A stretch of 64,000 nt of DNA from Balanoglossus misakiensis. Lineage: Eukaryota > Hemichordata. The notes beneath the pieces are model-generated. The model ran no database searches. It had not been told where the DNA came from and saw only the letters and a program-made list of their open reading frames with translations. Made by a program: the position numbers and the translations under genes. Shown piece by piece: positions 1 through 12,092 of this stretch (positions within the stretch are counted from its first letter, which is position 1; the number at the start of each line of letters is the position of its first letter). The stretch lies in the NCBI GenBank assembly GCA_040954595.2, contig CM082581.2:3596001-3660000 (forward strand). Reading direction: 5' to 3'.

Positions 1-562
1 ATTTTATCTGTATCGGTCAGAATGTTTAAGTGTGATTAAAGGTTGACGTCTGTTTAGTTTCTTGCACATGATGGAAATTTTTCTGTCCACGCATATGACA
101 GTTGTTTTAACCAGTGGTATAATGACAGATACTGGATATATGGTTACTCTCTATTGGATGAGTTATCAGCCAATGTACAAGAATTTTATTGAAATTCCTC
201 CTCATGCTTCGGATGAGAGGACCAGCCTCCTCTGTAAATGCTATGCCAGTATCTTAAATTGTTCATTTTGCAGCAAAATGAACAAAGATACTGGTATTTA
301 TTGAGTTCCATGCTGCCCCTAAATTTTCTTGTATTTGTGATGAAGTACGTACAGGATAGTAAAAGTACAATTATGATTAAAGAGATTTTGGTGAAATGCC
401 ATAAGTACTAATCAGATCATGACTGTGAGGAGAGCCTGACATATGTGCTAGTACTAATAACCAGCAGAGAAATTATTTGTAATAATCTCGAATCTGGCTG
501 GTGTTTTCTGCTATACCAGCGATTTGCATAATCTGAAAGCACAGATGGTGTTCTGGACTACG

Positions 563-598
563 AGTGTGTTTGTTTGTGTGCGTGTGTGTGTGTGTGTG
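563..598. repeat. GT microsatellite
   Basis: An imperfect run of GT/TG dinucleotides. No function is implied. Confidence 0.85.
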
Positions 599-629
599 CC
601 CACGCGTGTGTGTGCAGACGTAATTGCAT

Positions 630-750
630 GAATTCATGTCTGTGCACTGCAGAAATTTGAGAACAGCTGCTGCATGTACCGTTATCACCTTGATATTTGG
701 TGCTGTGTAGACGCAGGCTGCACTGTACGGTAGATGAGATTTTTGCAAAT
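630..750 (-). repeat. Dispersed repeat fragment, related to 55140-55262
   Basis: Read on the minus strand, this stretch resembles 55140-55262 on the plus strand. Conceptual translations share the core PNIKVI, then HAA, then KFL, then TD. The copies lie in unrelated contexts, so this is a dispersed repeat (possibly an old SINE or LINE fragment), not a gene. Confidence 0.5.
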
Positions 751-1152
751 AAATGGCTTGTTGCTTGCCAAAGGCATCTTGTGTGTGTACGGTATAGCTA
801 ACAAATTAAGTTACATGCAGTTATAGTTCACTAAGTTTAGACTTGAACTTGAGTGTCGTATGACCAGTACATATACGTGTAGCTCTATTCACAAGCCATA
901 TACCGGTACATATTTCAATTTGCCTTGAATTGAAGGAAAACTGTGTATTGTCGTTGATATGAAGAGCTCAAGACATAATGTACACTGAAAATTAACAAAC
1001 TTTTGAGTATTTTTCCTGGTTTCAGATACTCAGTTCTGATTCAGGTCATTTGGTTGTAAATTTTTCTTGTCTTCACCGGGCGCTGTATAGAACATCGAGA
1101 AACACTGATTTCAGTGGGGTATGCTTGTCAGCAATATAAACCACAGCAGAAG

Positions 1153-1347
1153 TACTGTAAAACGGGTTATTTTTGCGACAGGAAATTTTTGCGATATCAA
1201 AAGAGGCAACTGTTACACGAGGATTAATTTTTTCGCGTTTTCTAATTTCATTTACTGCCTTGTAAAAACATTTTATGTGACTTGTTACTTCCACGTCTTT
1301 TGGCTTTCGCGTATTTATTGCTTGCAAAAATAAACCGTTTTACAGTA
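1153..1347. mobile_element. MITE, TACTGTAAAACGGG family, copy 1
   Basis: The ends are inverted repeats: TACTGTAAAACGGG on the left and CCGTTTTACAGTA on the right. The element is about 195 bp with no coding capacity. It shares an internal core (GGCAACTGTTAC and GATATC-type motifs) with copies at 1890, 5662, 43371, 46195 and 48337. A 2-bp TA target duplication is plausible because the ends start with TA. Confidence 0.85.
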
Positions 1348-1889
1348 ATTTACGAAGATGTTTTAGAATATTGTTATCCTGTCCACATTACGCTTGTAAT
1401 GATGTTAAACTTCACTCTGAGAATAGGACAGTTAGAGCAGCCAAAGAAATATGTGTGCCAAGTAGAAGAGATTATCCAGTCTATTTGATTAGGGTCGTCC
1501 CACCCACTGGTATCTAAAGTATGCGATTGAAGGCTGTGACCTTGTTACTGTACTTGAAAAATATCAGCCAGAACTGTGTGCAACGTGATCTTTTAAAACC
1601 AGGGTAGCAGTCATAGGTCGTGGTAAACATCTACGTAGAATTGTCCAGCGAGTCTCCACCCATACCCTGGAAAAAATAGGAAATCACCTCAAGAGGGCAG
1701 CAGCTAGACTGAAGGGTTCCCAGCTTGATGCATAAATTTATCAGAAAAGGGTGGACGTCATTGCTGGTTGTTCAAGACCACTACTGCTACTCTGAAAATG
1801 TAATGCATCCACCACCACTACTGATACATGAATACACCCAATGTCAACACGTTCAATTTATTTTCATTCTACAAGTTCACAACTACATG

Positions 1890-2099
1890 TACTGTAAAAC
1901 GGGAAATTATTGGTGAACGATAAATTTCCGCAAACTTCTCAATAGCTAAAAAAAAGCGATAATAAATAGTTGCGAAAGAACAATGTAAAATGGAATGTTA
2001 TTTGGAGATAAAGAGAACGCGAAAATTAATCATCCCGGAATAGTCGTCTGTGTTTATATCGCGTAAATTTCCTGTTGCGAAAATATCCCGTTTTACAGT
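1890..2099. mobile_element. MITE, TACTGTAAAACGGG family, copy 2
   Basis: About 210 bp between TACTGTAAAACGGG and CCCGTTTTACAGT, in the opposite internal orientation to copy 1. The core contains the AACGCGAAAATTAATCAT stretch seen in other copies. Confidence 0.85.
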
Positions 2100-2239
2100 T
2101 TTTGCACTACATTATTGTCAGTTGTGAAAAGTGTGTAAAATATGCGCTAAAAATTAATAATCAAATTCAGATGTTGGTCTGTGTAGTATGGTTACCTCTA
2201 ATTTACATATGCATATAGTCAAAAGGGTGTGTCTTTGAT

Positions 2240-2330
2240 TGGCCATGTCTTAGCGCCCTTTTTTATCCGTATGTTCCACCAACTGAAAATCTGTGATTGA
2301 CTATATTTCAATTTTTGCGCAGTAACAGAT
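2240..2330 (-). repeat. Degenerate copy of the GGTATACGGTCACC repeat family
   Basis: On the minus strand this matches the inner part of the element at 12754-12954, notably the stretch around CCAATCACAGATTTTC. The terminal repeats are not clear, so this is an old or truncated copy. Confidence 0.5.
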
Positions 2331-2479
2331 TCATTTTTTGTAGTTGAAGTATACCTTTGAGCAACACTTCCAATGTCATCTCAATGTTGTGATCAGATGA
2401 TGCCTTTTATTATGACGTAATATTTAAGAATATTTCTAAATATCAAAAACACTTTAATATATCTTTGACACTCAAAGCA

Positions 2480-2690
2480 TACTGTAAAACACTTTGAATT
2501 AGCTGCATGATTTTTTTGCAAATTCAGAATTTCAGTTCATTCAGCGGGTTTGTAATTTAGCTATAAGGAAATCTTAACCATGGTAAATAGAAGAAAAAAA
2601 TTGAATTAGCAGCATCTTAATTAGCGAATTTCCACACCTACCTAAATTAGCTAAAATAACATTCTAGCTAAAAATATATGTTTTACAGTA
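2480..2690. mobile_element. MITE with TACTGTAAAACA ends, divergent core
   Basis: The ends are inverted (TACTGTAAAACA on the left, TGTTTTACAGTA on the right), but the AT-rich middle, with repeated TTAGCTA-like words, differs from the GCG-rich core of the other TACTGTAAAAC copies. It looks like a sister subfamily sharing only termini. It ends 65 bp before an HSPA12 exon. Confidence 0.7.
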
Positions 2691-2754
2691 TTATTACATT
2701 TTTATGTACTATTTGCAATCAGTAATGATCACTACCTTTTCTTTATGCCCGAAG

Positions 2755-5700
2755 GATCTGGATAGCAAAACTGAACTGACAGCTGTTAATGGAAAGAAAT
2801 TGCCAGCCATTGATATCTTTGCACATGCTCTGAAATTTTTCAAAGAACATGCACTTCAGGAGCTGAATGACCAACTTGAAGACAAGATCAAAAATGAAAA
2901 CATTCGATGGGTGATTACTGTACCTGCTATATGGAGACAACCTGCAAAACAGTTTATGAGAGAAGCTGCATACAAGGTAAATGTATTTGTCTGTTGTATA
3001 CCATCATTACATCATACATGGTATAAACCTTTTATATCACTGAACATTTATCCAACTTAAAGCCCTATTATCTCTTACTTTTCGCTATTTTTTCAGTATT
3101 TTTCTTCCATGTTTCAACTTCGGTTTCTTGTCCTACTCTGGATAGCTTTATGGAATGTTCAGTCATTAGCTTCTGTACAAAGTTGACTTGTGGTGGTGTC
3201 GTCCGCTACATGAACAAGTTCAAAACGACCTTGAGGTCATGCACGCCTGCAGCCATGTGATCTACTGCAACACAAGGGGTTGACGTCAATTCCTGTACAT
3301 AGTTTTTCAACTTGCGTCTCCTGCCTGCGCGGGAAGTAAAAGTAATCGAACCCATCAGGGCGTTGCCATTTTTGACATCCCTATTACGAGAACGCGAAAA
3401 TATATCATCGCGTAACAGTTGCCTCTTTTGATATCGCGAAAATTTCATGTAGCGGAAATTTCCCACTTTACAGTAGATTGCTAAATCATACACAAGTGCA
3501 TTAGTGTTCATTGTCCAAGAATGAATCTGGGGGAAGACCCACCACTCCCTTGGTTGCACCACCCAGCAATATGCATGTGACACATCTGAGTTTGAAAGTG
3601 GCAATTGACACACGTTTTGTTTCTGATTTTAGGCTGGAATAAGTTCCAAAGACCACCCTGAAAAACTACTGATTGCCTTAGAACCAGAAGCTGCCTCAAT
3701 TTATATCCGTAAAATGAGATTGCATGAGATCATACCTGACACAGATGACAACAATCGATTCACTCGTTATCGAGCTGGATGTCGATTGTCTACTGGGCCT
3801 CTTAATTTGGATTTCATGCATGGTATGTATTGACATATTTTCATCACAGTAATATTGATCTAATTTATCTTTGGGGTAAAGAATCACCTTGCCTCACTTG
3901 GTCAGTGTTTGCCACAAAATATGCTAATTTTACCCAAAAGGACTTCTATGCAAATTTCTCTTACAAAACGCACATGCTATAGACAGCTTTAGAATTCTAT
4001 AGCCTATTGAATTTCTATAGAAGTTTATAAAATTTCTATGGACATCTATAGATTTCTATGTAGGTTTGGCGCCTCAAAATCTATAGAATACTATAGAACT
4101 CTATATAGAAAATTGAAAAAGGGATACTGAACATCTATTGCCTGGGCATGAGGGCCATAGCAGCCGTTTATTACCCCGGAGGGGCTGTGAGTTACCAGAA
4201 TCACATGCTATTTCCCGAGGCCATCACAGTCATGAAGGGGTAATAAACGGCTGCTATGGCCCGAATATAGGCCAGGCCATAGGTTTTTTATAATAAACTT
4301 CATGCTAACAGTCACGTGACGGGTTTATATTTTTTCTGCTATTTCCCTAGGGATTCATGGTCATTTCTATTTTCCTATCACGTGACGGATTCTGGCGAAT
4401 CACGACACAGTATTAGCATGTTTGCTATTTACACCTTCTAATTATGAATGATGTAATTTCCTATTAATTCAGGTACAAAGTACATGGTTGTGGACTGTGG
4501 TGGTGGTACTGTGGACATCACAGTACATGAACTGGAAGAACATCTTGGAACTCTGAAAGAACTGCACAAGGCTGCTGGTGGGGAATATGGATCTGTAAGC
4601 GTTGACCATGCCTTTGAACAACTCTTGATAGACATATTCACAGCAGACTTTATTGACGAGTTCAAGGTAGGAACTTTGAATTTGGACACATTGTTAGATT
4701 GCATTTATGTGCAGGTGCCTCTGCAACCGAAAGTGCAAGTCGTACTTTTGTGGCAAGTAGCTTTCTGTGACTGCCTTAAATGGTATCTGCGACCGGATGC
4801 ACAATGTATCTGCAACTGGTCGCACATGGTATCTGCGAGTGATGGTACATTTTATCTGCAACTGCCTCAAATGATATCTGCGACTGTCGCAGCTGTGGTG
4901 TAAGACTTTCAAAGGTATTTGTTAGGTATATAGATACACAGAGAGCGAGTTGTCACAGAAGTGCAACTCGCACTTTCAGGCACAGATAGCCTTCTGAGGC
5001 ACCTGTACATACCTCGGTCTTGATGATACAGTAAAACCTGTCTAAACCGAACACCAAAGGGACTGAAGAAATTTTTCAGTTTGCAGAGGTGTTTGGTTTA
5101 TAGAGGTTCTTTTAACATGTGGTTCTATGTCAAAGGGACAGGAAAATGTGTTCAGTATACATAGGTTTCCGGATTAGACAGGGTTCGGTTTGGACAGGTT
5201 GTACTGTATTTATATGAAATTTGTGAAATAGAAAATGATGTGAGTTGATCATACACACACTTTTCACTATTAATGTAGAAAGAAAAAAACGCATTTCATT
5301 GAAGTATTGTGTACAGACAGGCCTTGTCAAATCATCTCTCACTGACCCCCCTTTCACATGACCTTTGACATCTACAGATGAAGAGACCAGCTGGTTGGGT
5401 GGACTTGATGATTGCATTTGAAGCCAGAAAGCGTAACGCAAGTCCCTGGAAGAGCAATCCACTCAATGTATCTCTACCGTTCTCATTCATTGATTATTAC
5501 AAGAAATATACCAAGAATGGGTCAGTGGAACAGGCTGTCAAGAAACATGGTGATAAGGATATCAGATGGTCTGCACAAGGTAAATGGAAATTCAGAATTT
5601 TGTATAATGGATGACTTGGTGATATTACAAATCTTACAGAAGGGCAAAACAATTTCATAACTACTGTAATATGGGAAATTTTTGTGAACTTCGTGAGAGC

Positions 5701-8104
5701 AAAAAATAACACGGAAGTAAAAAGTTGTGTAAAAATAGTCATGAAAGAAAAATGTGTGATTTACATCAAGAACGCAAAAATTAATTGTTGCGTAACAGTT
5801 GCGTCTTTTGATATCGTGAAATTATTTCCTGTCATGAAAATTTCCTGTTTTACAGTATACATAACTTTATTTTCTTGAATTGATAAATTGATGATAGTGT
5901 TTCAAAAAAATCAAATCATTGTCTTTATTCCAAGAATGTTCATCTGATAGAGAATAGTTTCTTTGCCTGTTACTTTATAAATACAAATAACCCGAAGATT
6001 CTATGAAGTTTCTGTTTGATGTCAGCTCTTCATTAGGTGGTTATCACAACAGAACCTGTCATAATATGGGCGTGGGCATAAGATAATGAATAAGTATACT
6101 TGCAAAATGCAACTGAAGTCATAACACTGAAAATTCATTCACGTGATTCATCATTAGAGCTGTCGTTCGTAATACTTCATTTCCTAACTTTGTGTTTTCC
6201 TCTTTATGACTTTCTTACTTTTTTTTTTATCCCTGTTTGTATCCTATATTCCTCTTCATATTCTGAGTGGAGATTGATATCTTGATCTTGCAAGACTGAC
6301 AGAAGAACAGTGCTATTCCATATTTCTTCCCATCTCTTCCCAGTTGGTACTAACATGGTAGATGTGGATTTGATCTCTATTTATGTTTTCCCCTTTTTGT
6401 TTGCCATTCTCAGTGTGACTACGGTCCTCATTTTGATGATGCAAAACATCTTCTTAACAGTTATACTCATTATCCATTATCACTCTCATATTCACCTCTC
6501 TTGATAATCTTTTTAACTTTAATGAAAAAGAAACTAATTTTGGAGGCATAATCTCATTTCATAAAAATCCTGTATCATGTACATCTTTACTTAGCCACCT
6601 TCCATTGTATTTTTCACGTAATCAAAAAACATACCATTCTTTAATCATGAGAAAGCCAACCCAACTGATACTTAAATCACATATGATATTAAATGCTTTA
6701 CATCGACTACTTTCATTTTCCTGGATGGTTATAAATTTAATATAAATCCTTGCAGGTGAATTCTTGGTAAACATAAATTTGGCTGTGTGCACTTGTAACT
6801 CTTTGTCGATTGGCAGCCATAATTTTCACAATCATTTCTCTTTTCACAATTCCATCTCTTCAAGCTGTCTTAAAGACCAAAGCATTTCTCTAATTGGTCT
6901 ATCAGCAGAATGAAATTGTCACCTTAACTTTGATATGGACAGTATTTGCTGATTCTAACTAGTACATCAATCATTGTTATCATTCAGGACAACTGGACTA
7001 GCCTATTGAACAAGATTTGTTTTAGTGCTGCCATTCAAGACCATCTGACACTAAAACATGACAACAAAGAAATGATGATTTGCCCATGCCTTTACCCCTA
7101 TGTACATATGAAACCAAATATAAAATTTGAATGTTCTAGAATATGTCGAAGGAAGCCATGTGCACTTGGTGTAGTCACATGGGAAAAATAGCTCTGAAAA
7201 AAACCCCAGCCTTATTGAAGTTCTGCTTTTTTCAGTTTATAACTTTTTATTTTCCAAAACATGATAAAATTATGGTTATGACTAAGATATGTATAGATGA
7301 TGCAAATCTATTGAAAGATGTTATTATCAACTGGGAAGCGATCTCTTTTGATTAGTGCAGATTCTCTTCTAATTTGCATCTTGAGTTCCAGGTATGTTGA
7401 GGTTTACACCGGAGGCCATGAGGGCGCTGTTCATACCCACCCTTCATCACATCTGCGGAGAGATTGAAGTGGTGCTTCAGAAGCCGGGTCTAGATCACAT
7501 CAATTATCTCTTCCTGGTCGGTGGTTTTGCCGAATCGCCTCTCCTTCAGGACGAAGTCCGAAAGGCGTTCAACGACAATCTCCGAGTCATCATTCCACAA
7601 GACGTCGGGCTGACCATCCTAAAAGGCGCGGTCCTCTACGGCCTGGATCCAAACGTCGTCCGAGTCCGCCGGTCACCATTAACCTATGGTGTGGGTGTCT
7701 TGAATAAGTTTGTACAGGGCAAGCACCCTGAAAACAAACTGATTGAAAAAGATGGGGTCAGTTGGTGCACCGACATATTCGATGAATTTGTCATTGCGGA
7801 TCAGCCAATTGCAGTTGGGGAAACGGTAACCCGTAGTTACACCCCAGCTAAACCCAACCAAAAGTCCACTGTGATCAATATCTATTGCACGGATCGCCAA
7901 CGAGCTGCATATATCACTGATGAGGGAGTCAAAAAATGTGGGACTCTACACATTGATATGTCTGATTCAACATACATGCAAATACCCAGACGTAGGGAAA
8001 TTCAAATCAGTATGCAGTTTGGAGATACAGAAATCAAAGTGAGCGCCCTCGATGTTGTCACAGGGAAATGTGTCAAGGCAGGCGTCGATTTCTTGAGGAA
8101 GTAA
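2755..8104 (+). CDS. HSPA12A: HSPA12A/B-like atypical Hsp70, C-terminal two thirds (5 exons)
   Basis: This is a member of the HSPA12 branch of the Hsp70/actin ATPase fold, a cytosolic family linked in vertebrates to stress and signalling. Exons: 2755-2976, 3633-3822, 4473-4666, 5378-5579 and 7392-8104 (stop TAA at 8102). All junctions are GT-AG and in phase, giving 506 residues against about 675 in human HSPA12A, so about 170 N-terminal residues, including the phosphate-1 loop, lie upstream. Family marks in order: [20 protein letters not shown] in exon 1, LEPEAASIY in exon 2, the phosphate-2 loop [10 protein letters not shown] in exon 3, [14 protein letters not shown] sequence in exon 4, and the adenosine motif [13 protein letters not shown] then [13 protein letters not shown] in exon 5. 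The segment between exon 2 and GGGTVD is shorter than in the human protein. No frame damage is visible. The HSPA12 assignment is firm; the A versus B paralogue is not, since invertebrate genes predate that split. Confidence 0.93.
3375..3476. mobile_element. Truncated MITE, TACTGTAAAACGGG family
   Basis: Only the right half is present: the AGAACGCGAAAATATATCAT stretch, GTAACAGTTGCCTCTTTTGA, then a worn CCCACTTTACAGTA end. The left part (about 3180-3375) is other unique-looking sequence. It sits in HSPA12 intron 1 of the visible set. Confidence 0.7.
3983..4105. repeat. TCTATAGA-rich short-repeat patch
   Basis: About ten copies of TCTATAG/CTATAGA in 120 bp, irregularly spaced. The unit is self-complementary, so the patch can fold on either strand. 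It lies in an HSPA12 intron next to the palindromic element at 4129. Confidence 0.6.
4129..4420. mobile_element. Palindromic transposon copy, short form
   Basis: It starts GAACATCTATTGCCTGG and ends GTATTAGCATG. Inside, 26-bp inverted arms at 4152-4177 and 4237-4262 (GGGCCATAGCAGCCGTTT on the left) form a strong hairpin. CACGTGA motifs follow. A longer relative in opposite orientation lies at 21157-21600. No clear target duplication was found. Confidence 0.75.
4707..5010. mobile_element. Inverted-repeat element with ATGT(G/A)CAGGTGCCT ends
   Basis: The left end ATGTGCAGGTGCCTC and the right end AGGCACCTGTACAT are inverted repeats with further pairing inward (AGTGCAA / TTGCACTTC). The middle holds about five imperfect repeats of ATGGTATCTGCGACTG. 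A fragment of the same family is at 41786-41870. It lies directly after an HSPA12 exon. Confidence 0.7.
5027..5208. mobile_element. Tc1/mariner-pogo type MITE
   Basis: It is 182 bp, with ends TACAGTAAAACCTGTCTAAA on the left and GACAGGTTGTACTGTA on the right. Terminal repeats of the form CAGTANAACCT with TA flanks are typical of pogo/Tigger-derived MITEs in many animals. It has no coding capacity. Confidence 0.75.
5662..5857. mobile_element. MITE, TACTGTAAAACGGG family, copy 3
   Basis: Ends TACTGTAATATGGG and CCTGTTTTACAGTA. The core matches the other copies, including CGTAACAGTTGCGTCTTTTG. It lies in the last HSPA12 intron. Confidence 0.8.
5858..7391. other. HSPA12 last-intron remainder, nothing recognised
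   Basis: About 1.5 kb of AT-rich intron. I see no exon-like sequence, RNA gene or clear repeat in it. Reading frames over 60 codons here are chance. Confidence 0.6.
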
Positions 8105-8429
8105 AAAAAAAAAACCTCCTTTTCCCCTCCTGCTCCTCCTGCTCTCTGAAAAAAATGTGGTTTGATCTTATTGTATATGCTCTTGGTCAGACTACTGATT
8201 TTGTTGAAAAGGGGATGTTCACATAATAGCTTCGAAACTGGAGTGTCATATTAAATAATTGTTAGCTGATATCTTTGTGATGAAGACTTGCAGCTTATGA
8301 GAGTGCTGTCCGCATACTTTGTCTAGTTCTTCATACAAATGCGAGTAAAAAAAAATTGTAGAGTCAGATTTTGAAAGTGTGTTAAATTAAGGAGAATAAC
8401 TGTATTTTTAGTTTTGTGCATCAACTGTG

Positions 8430-8600
8430 GTTTCTTGTTCAACTCCATACAGTAGAACATAGCCTGTATGTATGTAACAGTGAATCCAAGCCTGGACTTC
8501 ATTCAGTTTTCAACAATAACAATATTAACAGTGCAGATATAAACAGTGATTTGGTAAATACCGGCCATTGCATAATACTTCAGGGAGTTGAACAAGAAAC
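8430..8600. mobile_element. Inverted-repeat element with 17/17 ends, copy 1
   Basis: GTTTCTTGTTCAACTCC at 8430-8446 is the exact complement of 8584-8600. Similarity to the copy at 32974-33199 continues outside these ends (AAAAGTTAC then TAATGG on the right), so this may be the inner part of a larger element of about 8370-8690. It lies in the presumed HSPA12 3' UTR. Confidence 0.75.
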
Positions 8601-11600
8601 TGTAGAATACTCAGAATGAACGTTCCAAAAAAAAGAGACAAAAGTTACCACTAATGGTATCTGTAACTGTTAGCATTTAAAAAAAAGAAAACCAAATAGA
8701 GCCCACAGATTTCCTTGAAGGGGTTGTAATGCTACAGTAGACTAGTACATGTGTGTCAAGTGGTTTCATCCACTATCTACTGTTTGCTTCAATGTTTGAG
8801 ATTCTGTTTTGAAAATTTCAATTTGCTTGTAAGTTTCAAAGTGTCTTCCAGCGAAGTTCTCTCTTTTGTTTGGTTTTAATGCACAACATGAAGTTTTGGA
8901 GGATTTTAAGATATAGTTTTAGTTATTTTAACAGATATTTGCCTTTATTGTCATTATATTTATAACAATGTCATGGTAATGAAAAAAACTAACTTTGATG
9001 TAATCTTGGAGGAATACTTCATGAAAAAATGAAATACATAAAATGTTTGTAAATGTACAATAATTTTTCCCAGTATTTGCACTCATGGAAATTTTTAATG
9101 AGGTCATTAACTACCAGTTTGCCAAATTCTTGCTATCAATAACTGAAATTTTGATAGTAATATGCAGAGTTTTAGTATACTTGTAAGTGTCTAGACAATG
9201 TATGTAAGTTGTATTCATGTAGTCTGTATTTTACATTTTAAAATATCAACAGCCAGTATATTAGATGTTATATTTGAACTTTGTACTAAACTTTGAATTT
9301 TTATTGCAAACCGTAAATTCACTGAAATTTTGATGCTCTTGAAGAGTAGTGCCATGGAGGGTTCTGTGAGAGCAGTTTTTGCAATAAAACAAAAGAACAG
9401 TTTGATTTTTAACTGTGAGAGCGCTTAAAGCGGTAGTTGTAGAAGAAAATAGTAAAATGTTTACCTCTTTGTAAAAGAGTGATGTAGGGGGTTCATCATA
9501 TTCACGTATTATTAGTTCAGCCAAAATATTATTTAGTTTAGTATTTGTGTTAATATCGTTGGCCAGTTCAGTTAAATTCTGTCATTTATCAAAGATTACT
9601 CAGATCAAGAAAACAAAGATTGCATGAAGATTTGCAGTAGGAAACTAGATGCTTGTCTGGACAGTATTGTAAGAGGAGTAAACTGCAATGAAAATTGACC
9701 CTAGAAATGATTACTGGACCATTCCCAGGTGATTGAAATCAGTAGTTGGAAAGAGTTGGACCGACCCAAATGTGCATCGTAGCCACTTGCATGTATTTTC
9801 CCTGTGCCAGATAGGATTTGATTGTCTGCGCTGGTATAGAGAAAAGTTGTGCCAAAATGGTGCTTTGAATTGCTAAGTGGCAGATCAACACTGGTACAGA
9901 TTTGAGATTAGAATTTAGCGTGTGACTCAGCTACATTTCCCAGCTTGCAAACCATTTCTCTCAACTTTATAGTGAATCTGACAGAAATGTGTAATTTTTA
10001 TCTAAACAGGAGGTGAGCACAATGAAAGAAACAAGTTCTGTTTTCTTAATAAAATTAGTTGCCGTGAAACTTGTCTTTTCATTCAATTTTCTTCTTTTCC
10101 TAAACTCATTTTGCAGAATTTTCAACTGGGAAGAAAAGTTTTCAAAATCCCATTAAACTTGAAGCATTTTTATGGTATTTTCTGCATGGGCATAATACGA
10201 TGGAAATCCTTGTAATACAACTGTTTTATCAAATGAATTGCGGTTTCAATTGGTCTTTCAGTGTCAATGGATATTTGCAATGACAGTGTTCTTTTGTAGA
10301 AGTTATTTCTGTAAATTCATATCATGAGATGAATATTCATTTTCCCTGTAATCATTTTGTTGGGATTTCTACTCAATGTGTATCTTCAGAAGATTTCAGA
10401 GAGCATCTGTTTTTGAGTGAAAGATTTTGCAACATTGGAAAATTCTTCCATATGCTGTCCTGCCTTGTAGTATCAAAGCACTGTTGTGTTGGACAGGAAA
10501 AACAGACAAAGAACAAACACATCTATATGTATCTGATACTCATTGGCACTCTAGTGTATGTTTTCTTGTTTTGCTTTTATTTGCGTTTCGAGCATTGTCA
10601 ACTGACTTGGATCAATATACACAAGTCTTGAGAAACCAGTAAATAACCAAGTCACCTTTGATTCAGTTATTTTTCTTATAAATATTAATCAGTTAAAATA
10701 TTGTATATTACTGTAGAATGGAGAAGTTTAGTCATAGTGTATTCAACTTTGTGTAATTTCAAACTAGGAAACAACTGCCAGTCTTTATTGTACAATCTTG
10801 TAGGAAGCCATTGTGGACCATGTCAATCAATTGCACGTAACACATCCTGTGTACAATTCAAGTTTCTGGTCACTGAAATTTCGTAACAGCTCTGTGGCAA
10901 ATGTGAAAAGGGAAACAATTTATGTAAATTGTGCAATACCTGATAATACTACGAATTGTGAGATTTATGAATCCATCAGAAATGACTTTAAAAAGGTTTC
11001 GGGTAATGTCGTACCAGTTGGATGGAAAGCATGTGTGGAATCCCATAAGTGCGCTAGTTTTGGAATTACAAAATGTATCTGAAGAGTTTTACATTTATGG
11101 TTTATGCAAGTGCACCAGGCAGATTATGGTCTACTTGTGGTATTCTTTAGACAATTGTCATTGTCTGGTAAACTGCCAGTAGACCAACTCTCTGTACGAA
11201 GAATCTATGAAAACTATCATACGATGTGGAAGTGAGTTGATATGGATCAGGCTAAATGGTGAAGGCTATGTCACACCTATATGCTAAAAAAAGTTTATAT
11301 AATTGTATTCACTCAGTAGATGGACAATTAACAAAACACAGCCAGACTGTAAGTTGCATCATTTTAATATTTTAAATTTTGCATTTTTCTATTGCATTTG
11401 CCGACTTCTTTGTCTGAAGGCAATTTTCATAGCGTATTTTGACATTTTTGTAGAGGTGTTAAGTTATGTTTTCACTTGTACTTTCATTTTTCTGGACTTT
11501 GCTCATGCATTCATGTTTCTCAATGTGTCACACTCACGCAAACATGAAAGAAACTTGATTTGCAACAAAAATAACATTTGCATCACATGCATACACACAG

Positions 11601-11609
11601 CTGCTATTC

Positions 11610-11615
11610 AATAAA
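11610..11615 (+). terminator. Candidate distal poly(A) signal of the HSPA12-like gene
   Basis: AATAAA on the plus strand, 28 bp before a minus-strand AATAAA (11649-11644). The two signals point at each other, so the cleavage sites of the two convergent genes would nearly coincide. Nearer plus-strand signals at 9383 and 10048 are alternatives. Confidence 0.35.
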
Positions 11616-11643
11616 ATCCACAATGTAGTTACTAGACACCTTG

Positions 11644-11649
11644 TTTATT
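11644..11649 (-). terminator. Candidate poly(A) signal of the helicase gene
   Basis: AATAAA on the minus strand, about 440 bp past the helicase stop codon at 12093. This is a normal 3' UTR length. Confidence 0.45.
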
Positions 11650-12092
11650 GTCATTCTTGGAATCATGTAGATTGAAATGTACACACCTCATACACTGTTC
11701 TTTGAGTGAAAGGAAAGAAATCTTGTGAAATCTTGCATTCATCTGAGAGTTCGTATATTCAGGGAAATTGTCGTTCGGAGCAAAAAAACCGCTTCACAGC
11801 TGTTATGTCGGGCAGTCTGAAATACAGTGTTAGTATTTGCATGGAGTTCTATGGTATATGAATGGTATAAGTAAGCGGAAGTCCTATGAATGAGCTTGTG
11901 TAACTATTGTCTGAGTAATGCATCCCAGTTACAGATGATTTGCGGAGAAGAGGCCAACAGGTGCTTCCCGAAGAATTCTCCCGTGGAGCTTTAAGGAATG
12001 GCCGAGTCTATAGACACCCAGGTGGCAATAGACACTCCGTAAAAGAATAGTTCAAGAAAAGTTCGACGACACCAGGACATTATATTATGTAA

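Larger units (their letters stand above)
1..2754. other. Upstream intron or flank of the HSPA12-like gene; no exon recognised
   Basis: I see no coding exon here. The stretch should hold, or lie inside, the intron before the first visible HSPA12-like exon. None of the Hsp70 phosphate-1 motif or other N-terminal HSPA12 sequence is readable on either strand, so the first exons probably lie left of the window. It is AT-rich and carries three MITEs with TACTGTAAAAC ends, a degenerate repeat at about 2240-2330, and a GT microsatellite. Confidence 0.5.
8105..12092. other. 3' untranslated and spacer region between convergent genes
   Basis: This runs from the HSPA12 stop to the helicase stop. It is AT-rich, with only chance reading frames. 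Plus-strand AATAAA signals lie at 9383, 10048 and 11610. A minus-strand AATAAA (TTTATT on plus) lies at 11644-11649. The HSPA12 3' UTR could therefore end near 9.4, 10.1 or 11.6 kb; the sequence alone does not decide. Confidence 0.55.

Noticed and set aside
10329-11082. Several frames of 70-100 codons after the HSPA12 stop
   Set aside because: AT-rich, low-complexity composition with no recognisable motif; better explained as 3' UTR or spacer.
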